Source: Neobacillus niacini NBRC 15566 (lineage in GTDB: Bacteria; Bacillota; Bacilli; Bacillales; Cytobacillaceae). Taken from it: a stretch of DNA of 64,000 nt. The stretch's first letter is position 1. Every line of letters starts with the position of its first letter. Shown here in pieces: positions 41,963 through 50,298 of the stretch. Below the pieces are notes generated by a model that was not told where the DNA came from, ran no database searches, and saw only the letters and a program-made list of their open reading frames with translations. The position numbers and the translations under genes were made by a program. Location: assembly GCF_001591505.1 (NCBI RefSeq), contig NZ_BCVA01000026.1, positions 1-64,000 on the forward strand, in the 5' to 3' direction.

Positions 41963-43585
41963 ATGATGAAAAAAAGAATGTTTACAACGGCTTCTGCTCT
42001 ACTGCTTTCAGGTTCGTTACTTCTAACCGGCTGTACAAGTAAAAGCGGCGGCAGCGAAAGTTTCTCAGCTAAGGATTATGGATTAAAAGATGTATCCTTC
42101 CCATTGAAAGAGGAAAAAACATTAAAAATTATGACATCCAGTTCACCATTGGCACCTAAGGATCCAAATGAAAAGTTAATTTTTCAACGCTTAGAAGAGC
42201 AAACGGGTGTAAAAATTGATTGGAGAAACTATACCACGGATATCTTTAATGAAAAAAGAAATTTAGCGATTGCGAGTGGAGAACTTCCTGATGCCATCTT
42301 AAATGCAGGTTTTAGTGATTATGAATTACTGAAGCACGCGAAGGATGGAGTCATTGTACCGGTTGAAGATTTAATTCAGTATATGCCGAACTTACAAGCA
42401 GTCCTTGAAAAAGCACCACAGTACAAAGCAATGATGACGGCTCCTGATGGACATATCTATGCTTTTCCTTGGATTGAGGAGCTAGGTGAAGGAAAAGAAA
42501 GTATTCACTCTGTGGACGCGTTCCCTTGGATTAATATGGAATGGTTAAATAAACTGGGATTAGAAGTTCCAAAAACAACTGAAGAGTTAAAACAAGTATT
42601 ACTTGCGTTTAAAACCCAGGATCCAAATGGTAATGGCGAAGCGGACGAGATTCCAATGTCCTTCATCATTAATGATGGCGGACAAGATCCACACTCCTTA
42701 TTTGGGGCATTCGGTCTAGGAGACAACTGGGATTTCACGGTTGTTACCAATGATGGAGAAGTAAAACTTACAGCGGCAGATGATAGCTATAAAAAGGCGA
42801 TTAGCTGGTTCAACGATTTATACAATGAAGGATTAATCGATATCGAAGCATTTGAGCATGATTGGAACACGTATCTTGCAAAAGGCAGAGACAAAAAATA
42901 TGGTTTGTACTTCACGTGGGATAAAGGAAATATCACTGGCATGGGCGATGATTACGATCTGTTAGCTCCGTTAAAAGGTCCAGAAGGACATCAAAATGTT
43001 GCGAGAACAAATGGAATGGGCTTTGACCGCTCACGTTTAGTGGTAACATCCGCAAATAAAAACCTTGAATTAACAGCGAAGTGGATTGACCAATTATATG
43101 ATCCTTCTCAATCGGTTCAAAATAACTGGGGTACGTATGGGGATGAAAAGCAGCAAAACATCTTCGAAATGGATGAGGCAACAAAAATGTTAAAACACCT
43201 TCCGTTAGAAGGGACTGCACCAGTTGAATTAAGAGAAAAAACATCTATCGGCGGACCGTTAGCGATCTTAGATAGCTACTATGGTACTGTGACAACAAAA
43301 CCAGATGATGCTGCTTGGAGACTGAACTTAATGAAAGAAGTGATGGTTCCTTACATGGAAGCAGACAATATTTATCCACGTGTCTTCTTCTCCATTGAGG
43401 ACCTAGATCGACTTTCTGTGATTGAAACGGATATGTTTGCTTATATTAAGCGAAAGCGTGCGGAGTGGATTGCAAATGGCGGTGTTGAAAAAGAATGGAA
43501 GGATTATCTAGCAGAATTAGACCGACTAGGACTGCAAGAATGGCTGGATATTAAACAAAAAGGTTACGATCGAAGCCAGGAATAA
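41963..43585 (+). CDS. ABC sugar-binding lipoprotein, LplA-like
   Basis: The 540-residue protein has a lipoprotein signal, with lipobox LLTGC about 25 residues in. The large family-1 binding fold is of the LplA/YtcQ type, with LPDAILNAGFSDYELL, APDGHIYAFPWIEELGEG and FFSIEDLDRLSVIETDMF. A DPNGNGEADEIP segment resembles the calcium-binding loop found in these proteins. It delivers the oligosaccharide to the two preceding permeases. The ligand is probably a fructan or fructo-oligosaccharide, given the next two genes. Confidence 0.88.
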   Translation: MMKKRMFTTASALLLSGSLLLTGCTSKSGGSESFSAKDYGLKDVSFPLKEEKTLKIMTSSSPLAPKDPNEKLIFQRLEEQTGVKIDWRNYTTDIFNEKRNLAIASGELPDAILNAGFSDYELLKHAKDGVIVPVEDLIQYMPNLQAVLEKAPQYKAMMTAPDGHIYAFPWIEELGEGKESIHSVDAFPWINMEWLNKLGLEVPKTTEELKQVLLAFKTQDPNGNGEADEIPMSFIINDGGQDPHSLFGAFGLGDNWDFTVVTNDGEVKLTAADDSYKKAISWFNDLYNEGLIDIEAFEHDWNTYLAKGRDKKYGLYFTWDKGNITGMGDDYDLLAPLKGPEGHQNVARTNGMGFDRSRLVVTSANKNLELTAKWIDQLYDPSQSVQNNWGTYGDEKQQNIFEMDEATKMLKHLPLEGTAPVELREKTSIGGPLAILDSYYGTVTTKPDDAAWRLNLMKEVMVPYMEADNIYPRVFFSIEDLDRLSVIETDMFAYIKRKRAEWIANGGVEKEWKDYLAELDRLGLQEWLDIKQKGYDRSQE

Positions 43586-43600
43586 ATCAGAGTAACTAGT

Positions 43601-43639
43601 ATAAGGCTGTACATTGCTTTGGTATATGTACAGCCTTAT
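43601..43639 (+). other. Intercistronic hairpin between binding protein and GH32 genes
   Basis: ATAAGGCTGTACAT and ATGTACAGCCTTAT form a 14-bp perfect stem (43601-43614 and 43626-43639), with further pairing at its base. There is no T-run after it, so mRNA processing, 3'-end protection or partial termination is more likely than full termination. Confidence 0.7.
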
Positions 43640-43672
43640 ATACTAATTTAGTAGAAATGAAGGAGCGAAAAA

Positions 43673-45142
43673 ATGATGCAAACCTATAAAGAGCAGTATC
43701 GTCCACAATTTCACTTTTCACCCGAAGAAAAGTGGATGAATGACCCGAATGGAATGGTCTTTTTTAATGATGAGTATCACTTGTTCTATCAATACCATCC
43801 ATTTGGCACTACATGGGGGCCGATGCACTGGGGACATGCCGTAAGTAAGGATATGATTCATTGGGAGCACCTGCCGATTGCCTTATATCCGGATTCATTG
43901 GGAGCCATTTTTTCAGGAAGTGCGGTTGTCGATTGGAACAATACCACCGGGTTTTTTGAAAAAGACAATCCAGGATTGGTTGCCATTTATACAAGTGCTG
44001 GCACCTATCCGGATTCTGACCGGCCGCTTCAGCAACAAAGTTTGGCTTATAGTAAGGATAATGGAAGAACGTGGGTAAAATATGAAGGCAATCCCGTACT
44101 TTCAGACATTAACATAACCGATTACCGTGATCCGAAAGTGTTTTGGCATGAAGAAACCCAAAAATGGGTGATGGTGCTGGCAACGGGTCAAACGATTACG
44201 ATTTACACTTCCCTTAACTTAAAAGAATGGGAGTTTGCCAGTGAATTTGGCCATACCGCGGGTTCACATGATGGTGTTTGGGAATGTCCTGATTTATTCA
44301 AACTACCTGTCGATGGTGGACAAGAAAAGTGGGTAATGATTGTCAGTATCGGAGATAACGGACAATCAGCAGAAGGTTCCAGAACACAATACTTTATCGG
44401 ACAGTTCGATGGAACAACCTTCGTGAATGACCATGATGATTCGACGGTTCTATGGTTAGATTACGGCCGGGATAATTATGCAGGTGTGAGCTGGTCTGAT
44501 ATCCAAGATGGAAGACGTATTTATCTTGGCTGGATGAGCAACTGGCGCTATGCCAATCAAGTGCCAACGGAAGGCTGGCGCAGCGCAATGACATTACCAA
44601 GAGAATTATCATTAGCTTCTACAGAAAATGGAGTCCGTTTGTTCCAAAAACCGGTTGCTGAAGTTCATACGATAAGAAAAGAAACGGAATCTTATCCAGA
44701 CACTGCGATTGAATCTGGCGGTAATGTATCGGTTCCCGTAAAGAATTCTTTACTGGAATTAACGATTGAATTTGAAAAAGTAACTTCAAGCCAGTTTGGA
44801 ATTATCATACAGCACTCTGATGAAGAGAAAACCGTAATTGGCTACAATGCAGTCGAAGAGAAGTTATTTGTTGATCGAACTCTTTCTGGGGATAAAAGCT
44901 TTTCGACATCTTTTCCAGCTGTACAGGAAGCAGCATTAAAGTTAGCGAATCAGAGATTGAAACTTCAGTTGTTTTTAGATACTTCCTCCATTGAGGTGTT
45001 TGCCAACGATGGTGAGCTTGCGGTTACTAGCTTACTGTTCCCTCATAAGGCAGGCAAAGAGCTCATTTTATTTTCAAATGAAGGAACAACTAACGCTGCT
45101 AATTTAAAATTAACGGAACTTGATTCCATTTGGAGCAGGTAG
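43673..45142 (+). CDS. GH32 beta-fructosidase (levanase/sucrose-6-phosphate hydrolase type)
   Basis: The 489-residue protein has the three GH32 acids in context: WMNDPNG (nucleophile Asp), TDYRDPKV (transition-state stabiliser) and WECPDLF (acid/base Glu). A five-blade propeller and a C-terminal beta-sandwich with SIEVFANDGE complete it. No signal peptide is present, so it acts in the cytosol on sugar imported unphosphorylated by the ABC system. That favours fructo-oligosaccharides, levan fragments or inulin over sucrose-6-phosphate. The AAGGAGCG site lies before an ATG-ATG pair. Confidence 0.9.
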   Translation: MMQTYKEQYRPQFHFSPEEKWMNDPNGMVFFNDEYHLFYQYHPFGTTWGPMHWGHAVSKDMIHWEHLPIALYPDSLGAIFSGSAVVDWNNTTGFFEKDNPGLVAIYTSAGTYPDSDRPLQQQSLAYSKDNGRTWVKYEGNPVLSDINITDYRDPKVFWHEETQKWVMVLATGQTITIYTSLNLKEWEFASEFGHTAGSHDGVWECPDLFKLPVDGGQEKWVMIVSIGDNGQSAEGSRTQYFIGQFDGTTFVNDHDDSTVLWLDYGRDNYAGVSWSDIQDGRRIYLGWMSNWRYANQVPTEGWRSAMTLPRELSLASTENGVRLFQKPVAEVHTIRKETESYPDTAIESGGNVSVPVKNSLLELTIEFEKVTSSQFGIIIQHSDEEKTVIGYNAVEEKLFVDRTLSGDKSFSTSFPAVQEAALKLANQRLKLQLFLDTSSIEVFANDGELAVTSLLFPHKAGKELILFSNEGTTNAANLKLTELDSIWSR

Positions 45143-45157
45143 GTTTAACCGTATGAG

Positions 45158-45187
45158 AGCTCTAATCGGTAGTCATAGATTAGAGCT
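45158..45187 (+). other. Intercistronic hairpin before the fructokinase gene
   Basis: AGCTCTAATC and GATTAGAGCT form a 10-bp stem with a 10-base loop, followed by a mixed T-rich stretch (TTATTTG). It may terminate partially or stabilise the upstream message. Confidence 0.65.
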
Positions 45188-45214
45188 TTATTTGTTAAAG
45201 GGAAGGTGTGTAAA

Positions 45215-46162
45215 ATGAGTTCTTCAATAGTATGTATAGGTGAATTACTAATCGATTTTTTCTGTACCGATGTGGACATTAATTTAATAGAAGGGCAAAA
45301 CTTTCAAAAGCAAGCAGGGGGTGCTCCTGCAAATGTTTGTGCCACAATTGCAAAATTAGGCGGGACTGCACTATTCTCTGGAAAAGTTGGAAATGATCCG
45401 TTTGGACATTTTTTAAAAAAGACACTGGATGACGTTAAGGTAGATACATCAATGGTCGTATTTGATGATTCCCACCCGACAACATTGGCTTTTGTATCGT
45501 TACAGGCCAACGGTGAAAGAGATTTTGTGTTTAACCGAGGAGCTGATGCCTTTTTAGTGGAGGAAGAACTTAATTTTGAAAAGCTAAATGAGGCTGCTAT
45601 TCATCATTTTGGCTCAGCAACGGCTTTATTAAATGACCCTTTTCAATCGACCTATTTTCAGGTAATGAATCATTCAAAGAAACAAGGAAAGTTTATTTCA
45701 TTTGATCCTAATTACCGAAAAGATCTTTGGAAAGATAGTGTTCCAACTTTTATTGAATTAGCCAAAAAGGGGGCAGCTTTAGCTGATTTTGTAAAGGTGA
45801 GTGATGAGGAATTAAAACTTATAACGGGGAGCAGTGATTTGGCTGAAGGCACAGTATTCCTTCATGAATTAGGTGCAGCAGTAGTCGCTGTAACATTAGG
45901 CAGTGAAGGGACCTATCTATCTAATGGGCACAGTAAAGAAATTGTCCCTAGCATAAACGTAACTTCTATTGATTCTACAGGTGCGGGTGATGCATTTGTT
46001 GGTGCAACATTATACCAATTCGCAAACGAAAATCAAACAATAGAAGATTTTGAGGCACTTAAAAAAATTATTTCGTTTAGTAATAAAGTGGGTGCATTTG
46101 TCTGTACCAAGGTTGGTGCCATTTCTGCAATACCAACGATTGAAGATATCTTGCGACCTTAA
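45215..46162 (+). CDS. PfkB-family fructokinase
   Basis: ATG 45215, about seven bases after AAGGTG, is chosen over the GTG at 45206 that overlaps it. The 315-residue protein has the PfkB signatures [16 protein letters not shown] near the N terminus and [15 protein letters not shown] near the C terminus with the catalytic Asp. It phosphorylates fructose released by the GH32 enzyme to fructose-6-phosphate. Other ribokinase-like substrates cannot be excluded from sequence alone, but the operon supports fructose. Confidence 0.88.
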   Translation: MSSSIVCIGELLIDFFCTDVDINLIEGQNFQKQAGGAPANVCATIAKLGGTALFSGKVGNDPFGHFLKKTLDDVKVDTSMVVFDDSHPTTLAFVSLQANGERDFVFNRGADAFLVEEELNFEKLNEAAIHHFGSATALLNDPFQSTYFQVMNHSKKQGKFISFDPNYRKDLWKDSVPTFIELAKKGAALADFVKVSDEELKLITGSSDLAEGTVFLHELGAAVVAVTLGSEGTYLSNGHSKEIVPSINVTSIDSTGAGDAFVGATLYQFANENQTIEDFEALKKIISFSNKVGAFVCTKVGAISAIPTIEDILRP

Positions 46163-46199
46163 TGGGATTAAATAGTGCAACTGAATATCTAAGCATAAC

Positions 46200-46235
46200 A
46201 AAAAGACGATTCTTTCCCCTCGAATCGTCTTTTTT
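46200..46235. terminator. Bidirectional terminator between fructokinase and the riboswitch unit
   Basis: AAAAAGACGATTC and GAATCGTCTTTTT pair around a C-rich loop. It can end both the fructokinase transcript and the small minus-strand unit. It is nearly identical to the terminator at 9974. Confidence 0.92.
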
Positions 46236-46253
46236 CTAATTATTCCGGCTACT

Positions 46254-46376
46254 TTAGCTTTCCTTTGATATAGAAAGCTCTATTCGTTGGTCGCCTCTTT
46301 TGGATGCTGTCATTAGGCTCATGATGACCAGCATAGTGGTAGACCCTATTGTTACACCTGCAATAAAAGTTAACAT
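46254..46376 (-). CDS. 40-residue single-helix membrane protein (DUF3789-like)
   Basis: ATG 46376 follows GGGGG on the minus strand by about six bases. The 40-residue product has one membrane helix (MLTFIAGVTIGSTTMLVIMSL split around Gly/Thr), then a short basic and polar tail, TASKRGDQRIELSISKES. The pattern resembles the DUF3789 group of tiny membrane proteins. It is too short for most gene finders. It lies downstream of a c-di-GMP-I riboswitch and a sigma-D promoter and ahead of a terminator, so it is a complete unit. A role in motility or the switch to sessile life is inferred from control alone. Confidence 0.62.
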   Translation of the reverse strand: MLTFIAGVTIGSTTMLVIMSLMTASKRGDQRIELSISKES

Positions 46377-46413
46377 TGTTTTTCCCCCATCTTTACATAA
46401 TCGTAGAAGGATT

Positions 46414-46508
46414 CATATTCGGTAACTGGCTAGCCTTGTATATCACTTTAGCCCCTCTAGTTTTGCGTCATCACCTTTCGGTCATTTTGCCATTTCGTAC
46501 GATATATG
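46414..46508 (-). ncRNA. c-di-GMP-I (GEMM) riboswitch
   Basis: On the minus strand the conserved GEMM landmarks occur in order: GGCAAA, a CGAAAG-capped stem (GACCGAAAGGT), GACGCAAAACTA, GGGGCTAAAG, then AGGCTAGCCAGTTACCGAA with the receptor-side motif. CATAT and ATATG close P1 (46504-46508 and 46414-46418). No terminator follows the aptamer, so control of translation of the 40-codon gene is more likely, though an anti-ribosome-binding-site pairing is not obvious. Confidence 0.85.
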
Positions 46509-46545
46509 TTATTTATTTTTGGTGAATTCATCTTAATACTACCAT

Positions 46546-46573
46546 GTATCGGCAATTTCTTACAAAAAGTTTA
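46546..46573 (-). promoter_or_regulatory. Sigma-D (motility) promoter of the riboswitch unit
   Basis: On the minus strand TAAA (46573-46570), 16 bases, GCCGATAC (46553-46546). The sigma-D consensus is TAAA-N14-16-GCCGATAT. Transcription would start shortly before the riboswitch. Confidence 0.7.
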
Positions 46574-46590
46574 ATCTTTTACCAAAAATT

Positions 46591-47307
46591 TTATTTAGGT
46601 GCAATCACGATAGCTTGTGAACCCATCTGTTCCCAAGCTGCAATAAACTTTTCTCGATTAACCTGTTTGTTTTTTGTTCCATAGGGATCGTTAAGATAGA
46701 TATGGTTTTGGTCGTAGCCGGTAATGACGACGCTGTGCATGTTAAACGAAACCCTAACCGACCCTTGTGGGGTGGACCATGTTTGGAAACTTTGTATGGG
46801 TGCAAAGTCGGTTGTCGTAATCACCCAAACAGGCAGACCCTGGCTAACCTTTTCCAGAATGGAGGAAAAAGGATAGTTTGATAGATTTTGAACCATTAAA
46901 TCGTTAGGGATATGAGTATTCGCCAAATAGAAAATCGGTCCATGGTAGACTCCTAACCCAGGCCCATCTTCCATATTGCCGGCAAAACCCATATTGGGAT
47001 TTCCATTTTTACCATCTCCATATTGAAGAGGAACCCGTGGGATTTGTTCGGCTAGTTGATTTTTTGTCACATTAATTCCCCAATATTGCAGCAGCATTGC
47101 CAGACTGGTAACCTCGCAGCCATTAAATAACCGGGGTTCATCCATTTGATTAAGTAACGGTACATCCAATTGGATTTCCTCAGCCAACACCACTTTTGTG
47201 AAGGGAGTTGCCTTTGCTTCCTCTTCGTTACTTCCTGAGCCCACGTCTGCCACTATAGAAAAACATAAAACTATTAAACTGAAACCGTATATAACAACCC
47301 TTTTCAC
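46591..47307 (-). CDS. Secreted C39-like (papain-fold) peptidase, YvpB-like
   Basis: The 238-residue protein has an N-terminal hydrophobic signal segment and a Peptidase_C39_2 domain. The catalytic Cys is in FNGCEVTSLAMLL, His in NMHSVVITGYD and Asp in LNDPYG. B. subtilis YvpB, of unknown substrate, is a likely relative and also lies near flagellar genes. It is 30 bases after motB in the same direction and may be cotranscribed with motAB. It would act outside the membrane. It is not related in role to the exporter C39 domain at 522, which has a different layout. Confidence 0.78.
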   Translation of the reverse strand: MKRVVIYGFSLIVLCFSIVADVGSGSNEEEAKATPFTKVVLAEEIQLDVPLLNQMDEPRLFNGCEVTSLAMLLQYWGINVTKNQLAEQIPRVPLQYGDGKNGNPNMGFAGNMEDGPGLGVYHGPIFYLANTHIPNDLMVQNLSNYPFSSILEKVSQGLPVWVITTTDFAPIQSFQTWSTPQGSVRVSFNMHSVVITGYDQNHIYLNDPYGTKNKQVNREKFIAAWEQMGSQAIVIAPK

Positions 47308-47337
47308 AGCTGTTTCACCTCTAGTCGCAGGAAATTT

Positions 47338-48075
47338 TTAACGGCCTCGTAAAATCACAACCGTTACACGGCGATTCGACTGCCGGTTTTCATCCGAATC
47401 GTTTGGAAATAGAGGCTGATATTCTCCAAAACCTGAAAATTGCATGCGATTGGCTTGAACGTTTTGTGACTCAAAGTAGTGGAGAACACTGGCCGCTCGA
47501 GCTGCAGACAGTTCCCAATTCGTTTTATAGATTGTATTATGTGCTGGAACATTATCCGTATGCCCCTCAATACTAATCGGATTGGGAACCGTATTAATCA
47601 AGCCAACGAGCCCGTTTAAAGTTTGATAGGAGCGTTCCTTTAAATCTGCCCTTCCCGAATCAAATAACACCACATCTTTTAAGGATACTTCAATTCCCTT
47701 TTCTGTTTCTTCGAGGGAGACCATATCCTCTAGGCTATTGTTTTGGATGTAGCTTTCAAGCTGCTGTCGCAACACATCCAGTTCTTTGTCATTTGTTTCA
47801 CTTTTTACTTCTTCTTCTGGCAATCCTATTTCGGGTTGGGGAGAAGAAGGGTTCGGTGATAGACCTGCTTGTTGACTCTCAATTTTTGTCCCGGTTAATT
47901 CAGATTGAAAGGATTCCATGATCGATTGATATTTTTCCTTGTCAACGGTACTGGCTGCGTATAAGACAATAAATAGCGCCAGTAATAACGTTAATAAATC
48001 GGCATATGGTATCAGCCAGGATTCATCTACATGGTCTTCGTGGTCAGAGTTAAAGGCTCTTTTCCGTTTTCTCAT
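47338..48075 (-). CDS. motB: Flagellar stator protein MotB
   Basis: The 245-residue protein has a short cytosolic N terminus, one membrane helix with the proton-accepting Asp in IPYADLLTLLLALF, a Ser/Pro/Glu linker, and a C-terminal OmpA-like peptidoglycan-binding domain with SIEGHTDNVPAH and FSGFGEYQPLF. It anchors the MotAB stator to the wall. The motA stop overlaps its start. The sequence favours proton-driven MotB, though Na+-driven MotS is related. Confidence 0.9.
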   Translation of the reverse strand: MRKRKRAFNSDHEDHVDESWLIPYADLLTLLLALFIVLYAASTVDKEKYQSIMESFQSELTGTKIESQQAGLSPNPSSPQPEIGLPEEEVKSETNDKELDVLRQQLESYIQNNSLEDMVSLEETEKGIEVSLKDVVLFDSGRADLKERSYQTLNGLVGLINTVPNPISIEGHTDNVPAHNTIYKTNWELSAARAASVLHYFESQNVQANRMQFSGFGEYQPLFPNDSDENRQSNRRVTVVILRGR

Positions 48076-48875
48076 GCTGATTTCTCCTCAATATAGTCAT
48101 CTTGTTCAAGTTCTTTTTCAACTTTATTGCGTTCAGACGGAGGGATATGAACCGTTAGCTTTTTCTCCAAGGCACTTGGTAAAACCCCCTGATAGATAGA
48201 GAGCAGCCCTTCAATGATAATCAGCTTTAATTCTTGTTCTTGTTTGGATAGTCGCTTTAATTTGTTTGCTAATGGATGCCATAGTACATAACCGGAAAAA
48301 ATCCCAAGTAAGGTAGCAATGAACGCAGCTGAAATCGAGTGACCGATTTTTTCGATTTCGGATAATGAGCCAAGTGCAGCAATCAGACCGACTACGGCCC
48401 CAAGTACACCAAGAGTCGGAGCATACGTGCCTGCCTGTGTAAAAATAAGCGCACCTGTTTTATGACGCTGTTCGATCGCTTCAACTTCATCAAATAAAAC
48501 TTCTTCAATGAACTCCGCATCATAGCCATCAATGATCATTTCGAGCCCCTTTTTAAAAAAAGGATCGTCTGTTGTTTCAGCAATTTCCTCTAAAGCTAGA
48601 AAACCCTCTTTTTTAGCCATCTCCGCACATTCTATTAACCTAGCAACCTGTTCTGCTTTTGAAGGGAGCTTCGGTTCAAGCAGAGCAATTTTTAATAGTT
48701 TCGGAAATTTTTTAATTTCTCGAAACGGAAATGCGATAAGCACCGCAGCAGCTGTTCCGCCAAAAATAATCAGGTATGCCGCTGGATTGTTCAACGATGC
48801 CAGTGGTGCTCCCTTTAAAATCATTCCTATTCCAATTGCGAGGAGTGCCAATAAAATTCCAAAAATACTAGACAT
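48072..48875 (-). CDS. motA: Flagellar stator protein MotA
   Basis: The 267-residue protein has four membrane helices. The conserved cytoplasmic charge segment (EVEAIEQRHKTGA) and TQAGTYAPTLGVLGAVVGLIAAL closely follow B. subtilis MotA. It conducts ions with MotB and drives rotation. It is first of the divergent motA-motB unit; AGGAG precedes the ATG. Confidence 0.92.
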   Translation of the reverse strand: MSSIFGILLALLAIGIGMILKGAPLASLNNPAAYLIIFGGTAAAVLIAFPFREIKKFPKLLKIALLEPKLPSKAEQVARLIECAEMAKKEGFLALEEIAETTDDPFFKKGLEMIIDGYDAEFIEEVLFDEVEAIEQRHKTGALIFTQAGTYAPTLGVLGAVVGLIAALGSLSEIEKIGHSISAAFIATLLGIFSGYVLWHPLANKLKRLSKQEQELKLIIIEGLLSIYQGVLPSALEKKLTVHIPPSERNKVEKELEQDDYIEEKSA

Positions 48876-48998
48876 AAAATTCTCCTTTAGTTTATCTTTA
48901 ATTTAGTTTAAATAAATTACATTCAACGTGAACCGGAAAAATTCGACAGCTTTCTTTTTTGAAAAAATGATGGTAACCATCATGAAAGGAGTATCCGC

Positions 48999-49436
48999 TT
49001 GAAGATCCAACAAAGCCAGGCAATCAGTCAGGATCGCTTTATTCCAGTGCGGGAGAAAGGGAAAGGATCCCCTTCTTTTCAACAAGTTTTTCAAGAAACA
49101 CAATCTCATTTAACACAAGATCGTTTGCAAACCCTTCTCAAAGTTTTGGATCAAAACGGCAGTCGGTTAAGTACTTCTCAATCCGTAAAAGATCTATTAG
49201 CCTATAAACAAAGCATTCAAGACTTTTTAAAAGAAGTCGTACAAAATGGTTACTCCATAGAGGAGTATCGGTCATTTCACTCCAATGGTAGAGATAAAAG
49301 ACTAAAAATAATTAAACAAATTGACCAACAATTAATCAAACTTTCAGAGCAGGTGATGGAAAAACAAACTGGTTCCGTTGACCTTTTGAAGACAATCGGT
49401 GAAATTAAAGGATTATTAGTAAACTTATACATGTAG
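48999..49436 (+). CDS. yaaR: YaaR/DUF327-family protein
   Basis: The 145-residue soluble, helix-rich protein starts at TTG 48999 behind AAAGGAGT. Its length and pattern (VREKGKGSPSFQQVFQET, then helices with DFLKEVVQNGYSIEEY and a Gln/Leu-rich C-terminal coil) fit the DUF327 family of B. subtilis YaaR, whose function is unknown. Here it opens a plus-strand unit with flhO and flhP, divergent from motAB, suggesting a flagellar link. Confidence 0.75.
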   Translation: MKIQQSQAISQDRFIPVREKGKGSPSFQQVFQETQSHLTQDRLQTLLKVLDQNGSRLSTSQSVKDLLAYKQSIQDFLKEVVQNGYSIEEYRSFHSNGRDKRLKIIKQIDQQLIKLSEQVMEKQTGSVDLLKTIGEIKGLLVNLYM

Positions 49437-49450
49437 AGAGGAGCACAATT

Positions 49451-50293
49451 ATGCTTCGAGGAATTGATACCGCTGCATCCGGGATGATTGCATTGCAAAG
49501 AAGACAAAATGCACTAACCAATAATTTGGCTAATGTCGAAACCCCAGGTTTTAAACAGGATTCCAGTCCGCTGCGCTCTTTTCCGGAAATGTTATTGCAG
49601 CGTATCCGTCAATCAGAAACCACGGGAGAATCGCCAAAAATCGGCACCTTGTCCATGGGGGTGTATAACCAAGAAACCTTACCCCTTTTTTCGCAGGGAA
49701 GCCTGGTGGACAGCAACATGCCTTTTGATGTCGCGATTAACGACCAAGCACTAGCACCCATCTTAGAAAACGGAGAATACATCAAACCAGCTGCCTTTTT
49801 TGCCGTACAAACATCTGATGGCAGCTTCCAATTTACGCGAAACGGAAGGTTTTCAGTTAATGAAAATGGGCAGCTGACGACCGCAGCAGGAGATTTAGTT
49901 TTAGGAAAAAATGGTCTGCCCCTATCTGATCAGGAATTGACCTCTGGAAATGTGTCAATCCAAAACAATGGCGATATCATTGTTAACCCTGATGACCCAG
50001 CACGTGCACGAACCGTTGGCTCACTTGGAATCATGGTGGTTAATAACCCAAACCAATTAGTTAAAAAAGATAATGGTCTTTATGAGCTAGAGGGGGTAGC
50101 ACCTGCTATGCTTTCACAGACTCTCCCTGCTGGTTTGCAGCTGCATCATAAAATGATCGAGCAATCAAACGTGGATACATCCAAAACCATTACCGAAATG
50201 ATGACGAATATTCGGTTGTTTGAGGCGAATCAAAAAGTACTTCAAGCCTACGATAAAACGCTAGAACAATTAAACACGATTGGAAGGGTATAA
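49451..50293 (+). CDS. flhO: Flagellar rod/hook-basal body protein FlhO
   Basis: The 280-residue protein has the axial-protein N-terminal motif (MLRGIDTAASGMIALQRRQ followed by NNLANVETPGFKQD). The FlgE/F/G-type core and the C-terminal motif with EQSNVDTSKTITEMM and ANQKVLQAYDKTLEQ also fit. This matches FlhO/FlgF-type distal rod proteins. GAGAGGAGC lies ahead of the ATG; flhP starts five bases after the stop. Confidence 0.88.
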   Translation: MLRGIDTAASGMIALQRRQNALTNNLANVETPGFKQDSSPLRSFPEMLLQRIRQSETTGESPKIGTLSMGVYNQETLPLFSQGSLVDSNMPFDVAINDQALAPILENGEYIKPAAFFAVQTSDGSFQFTRNGRFSVNENGQLTTAAGDLVLGKNGLPLSDQELTSGNVSIQNNGDIIVNPDDPARARTVGSLGIMVVNNPNQLVKKDNGLYELEGVAPAMLSQTLPAGLQLHHKMIEQSNVDTSKTITEMMTNIRLFEANQKVLQAYDKTLEQLNTIGRV

Positions 50294-50298
50294 AAGCT

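Noticed and set aside
46591..47307. The C39-like protein next to motB as part of a second bacteriocin system
   Set aside because: It is a secreted C39_2 domain without ABC domains, and no GG-leader peptide or adaptor is nearby.
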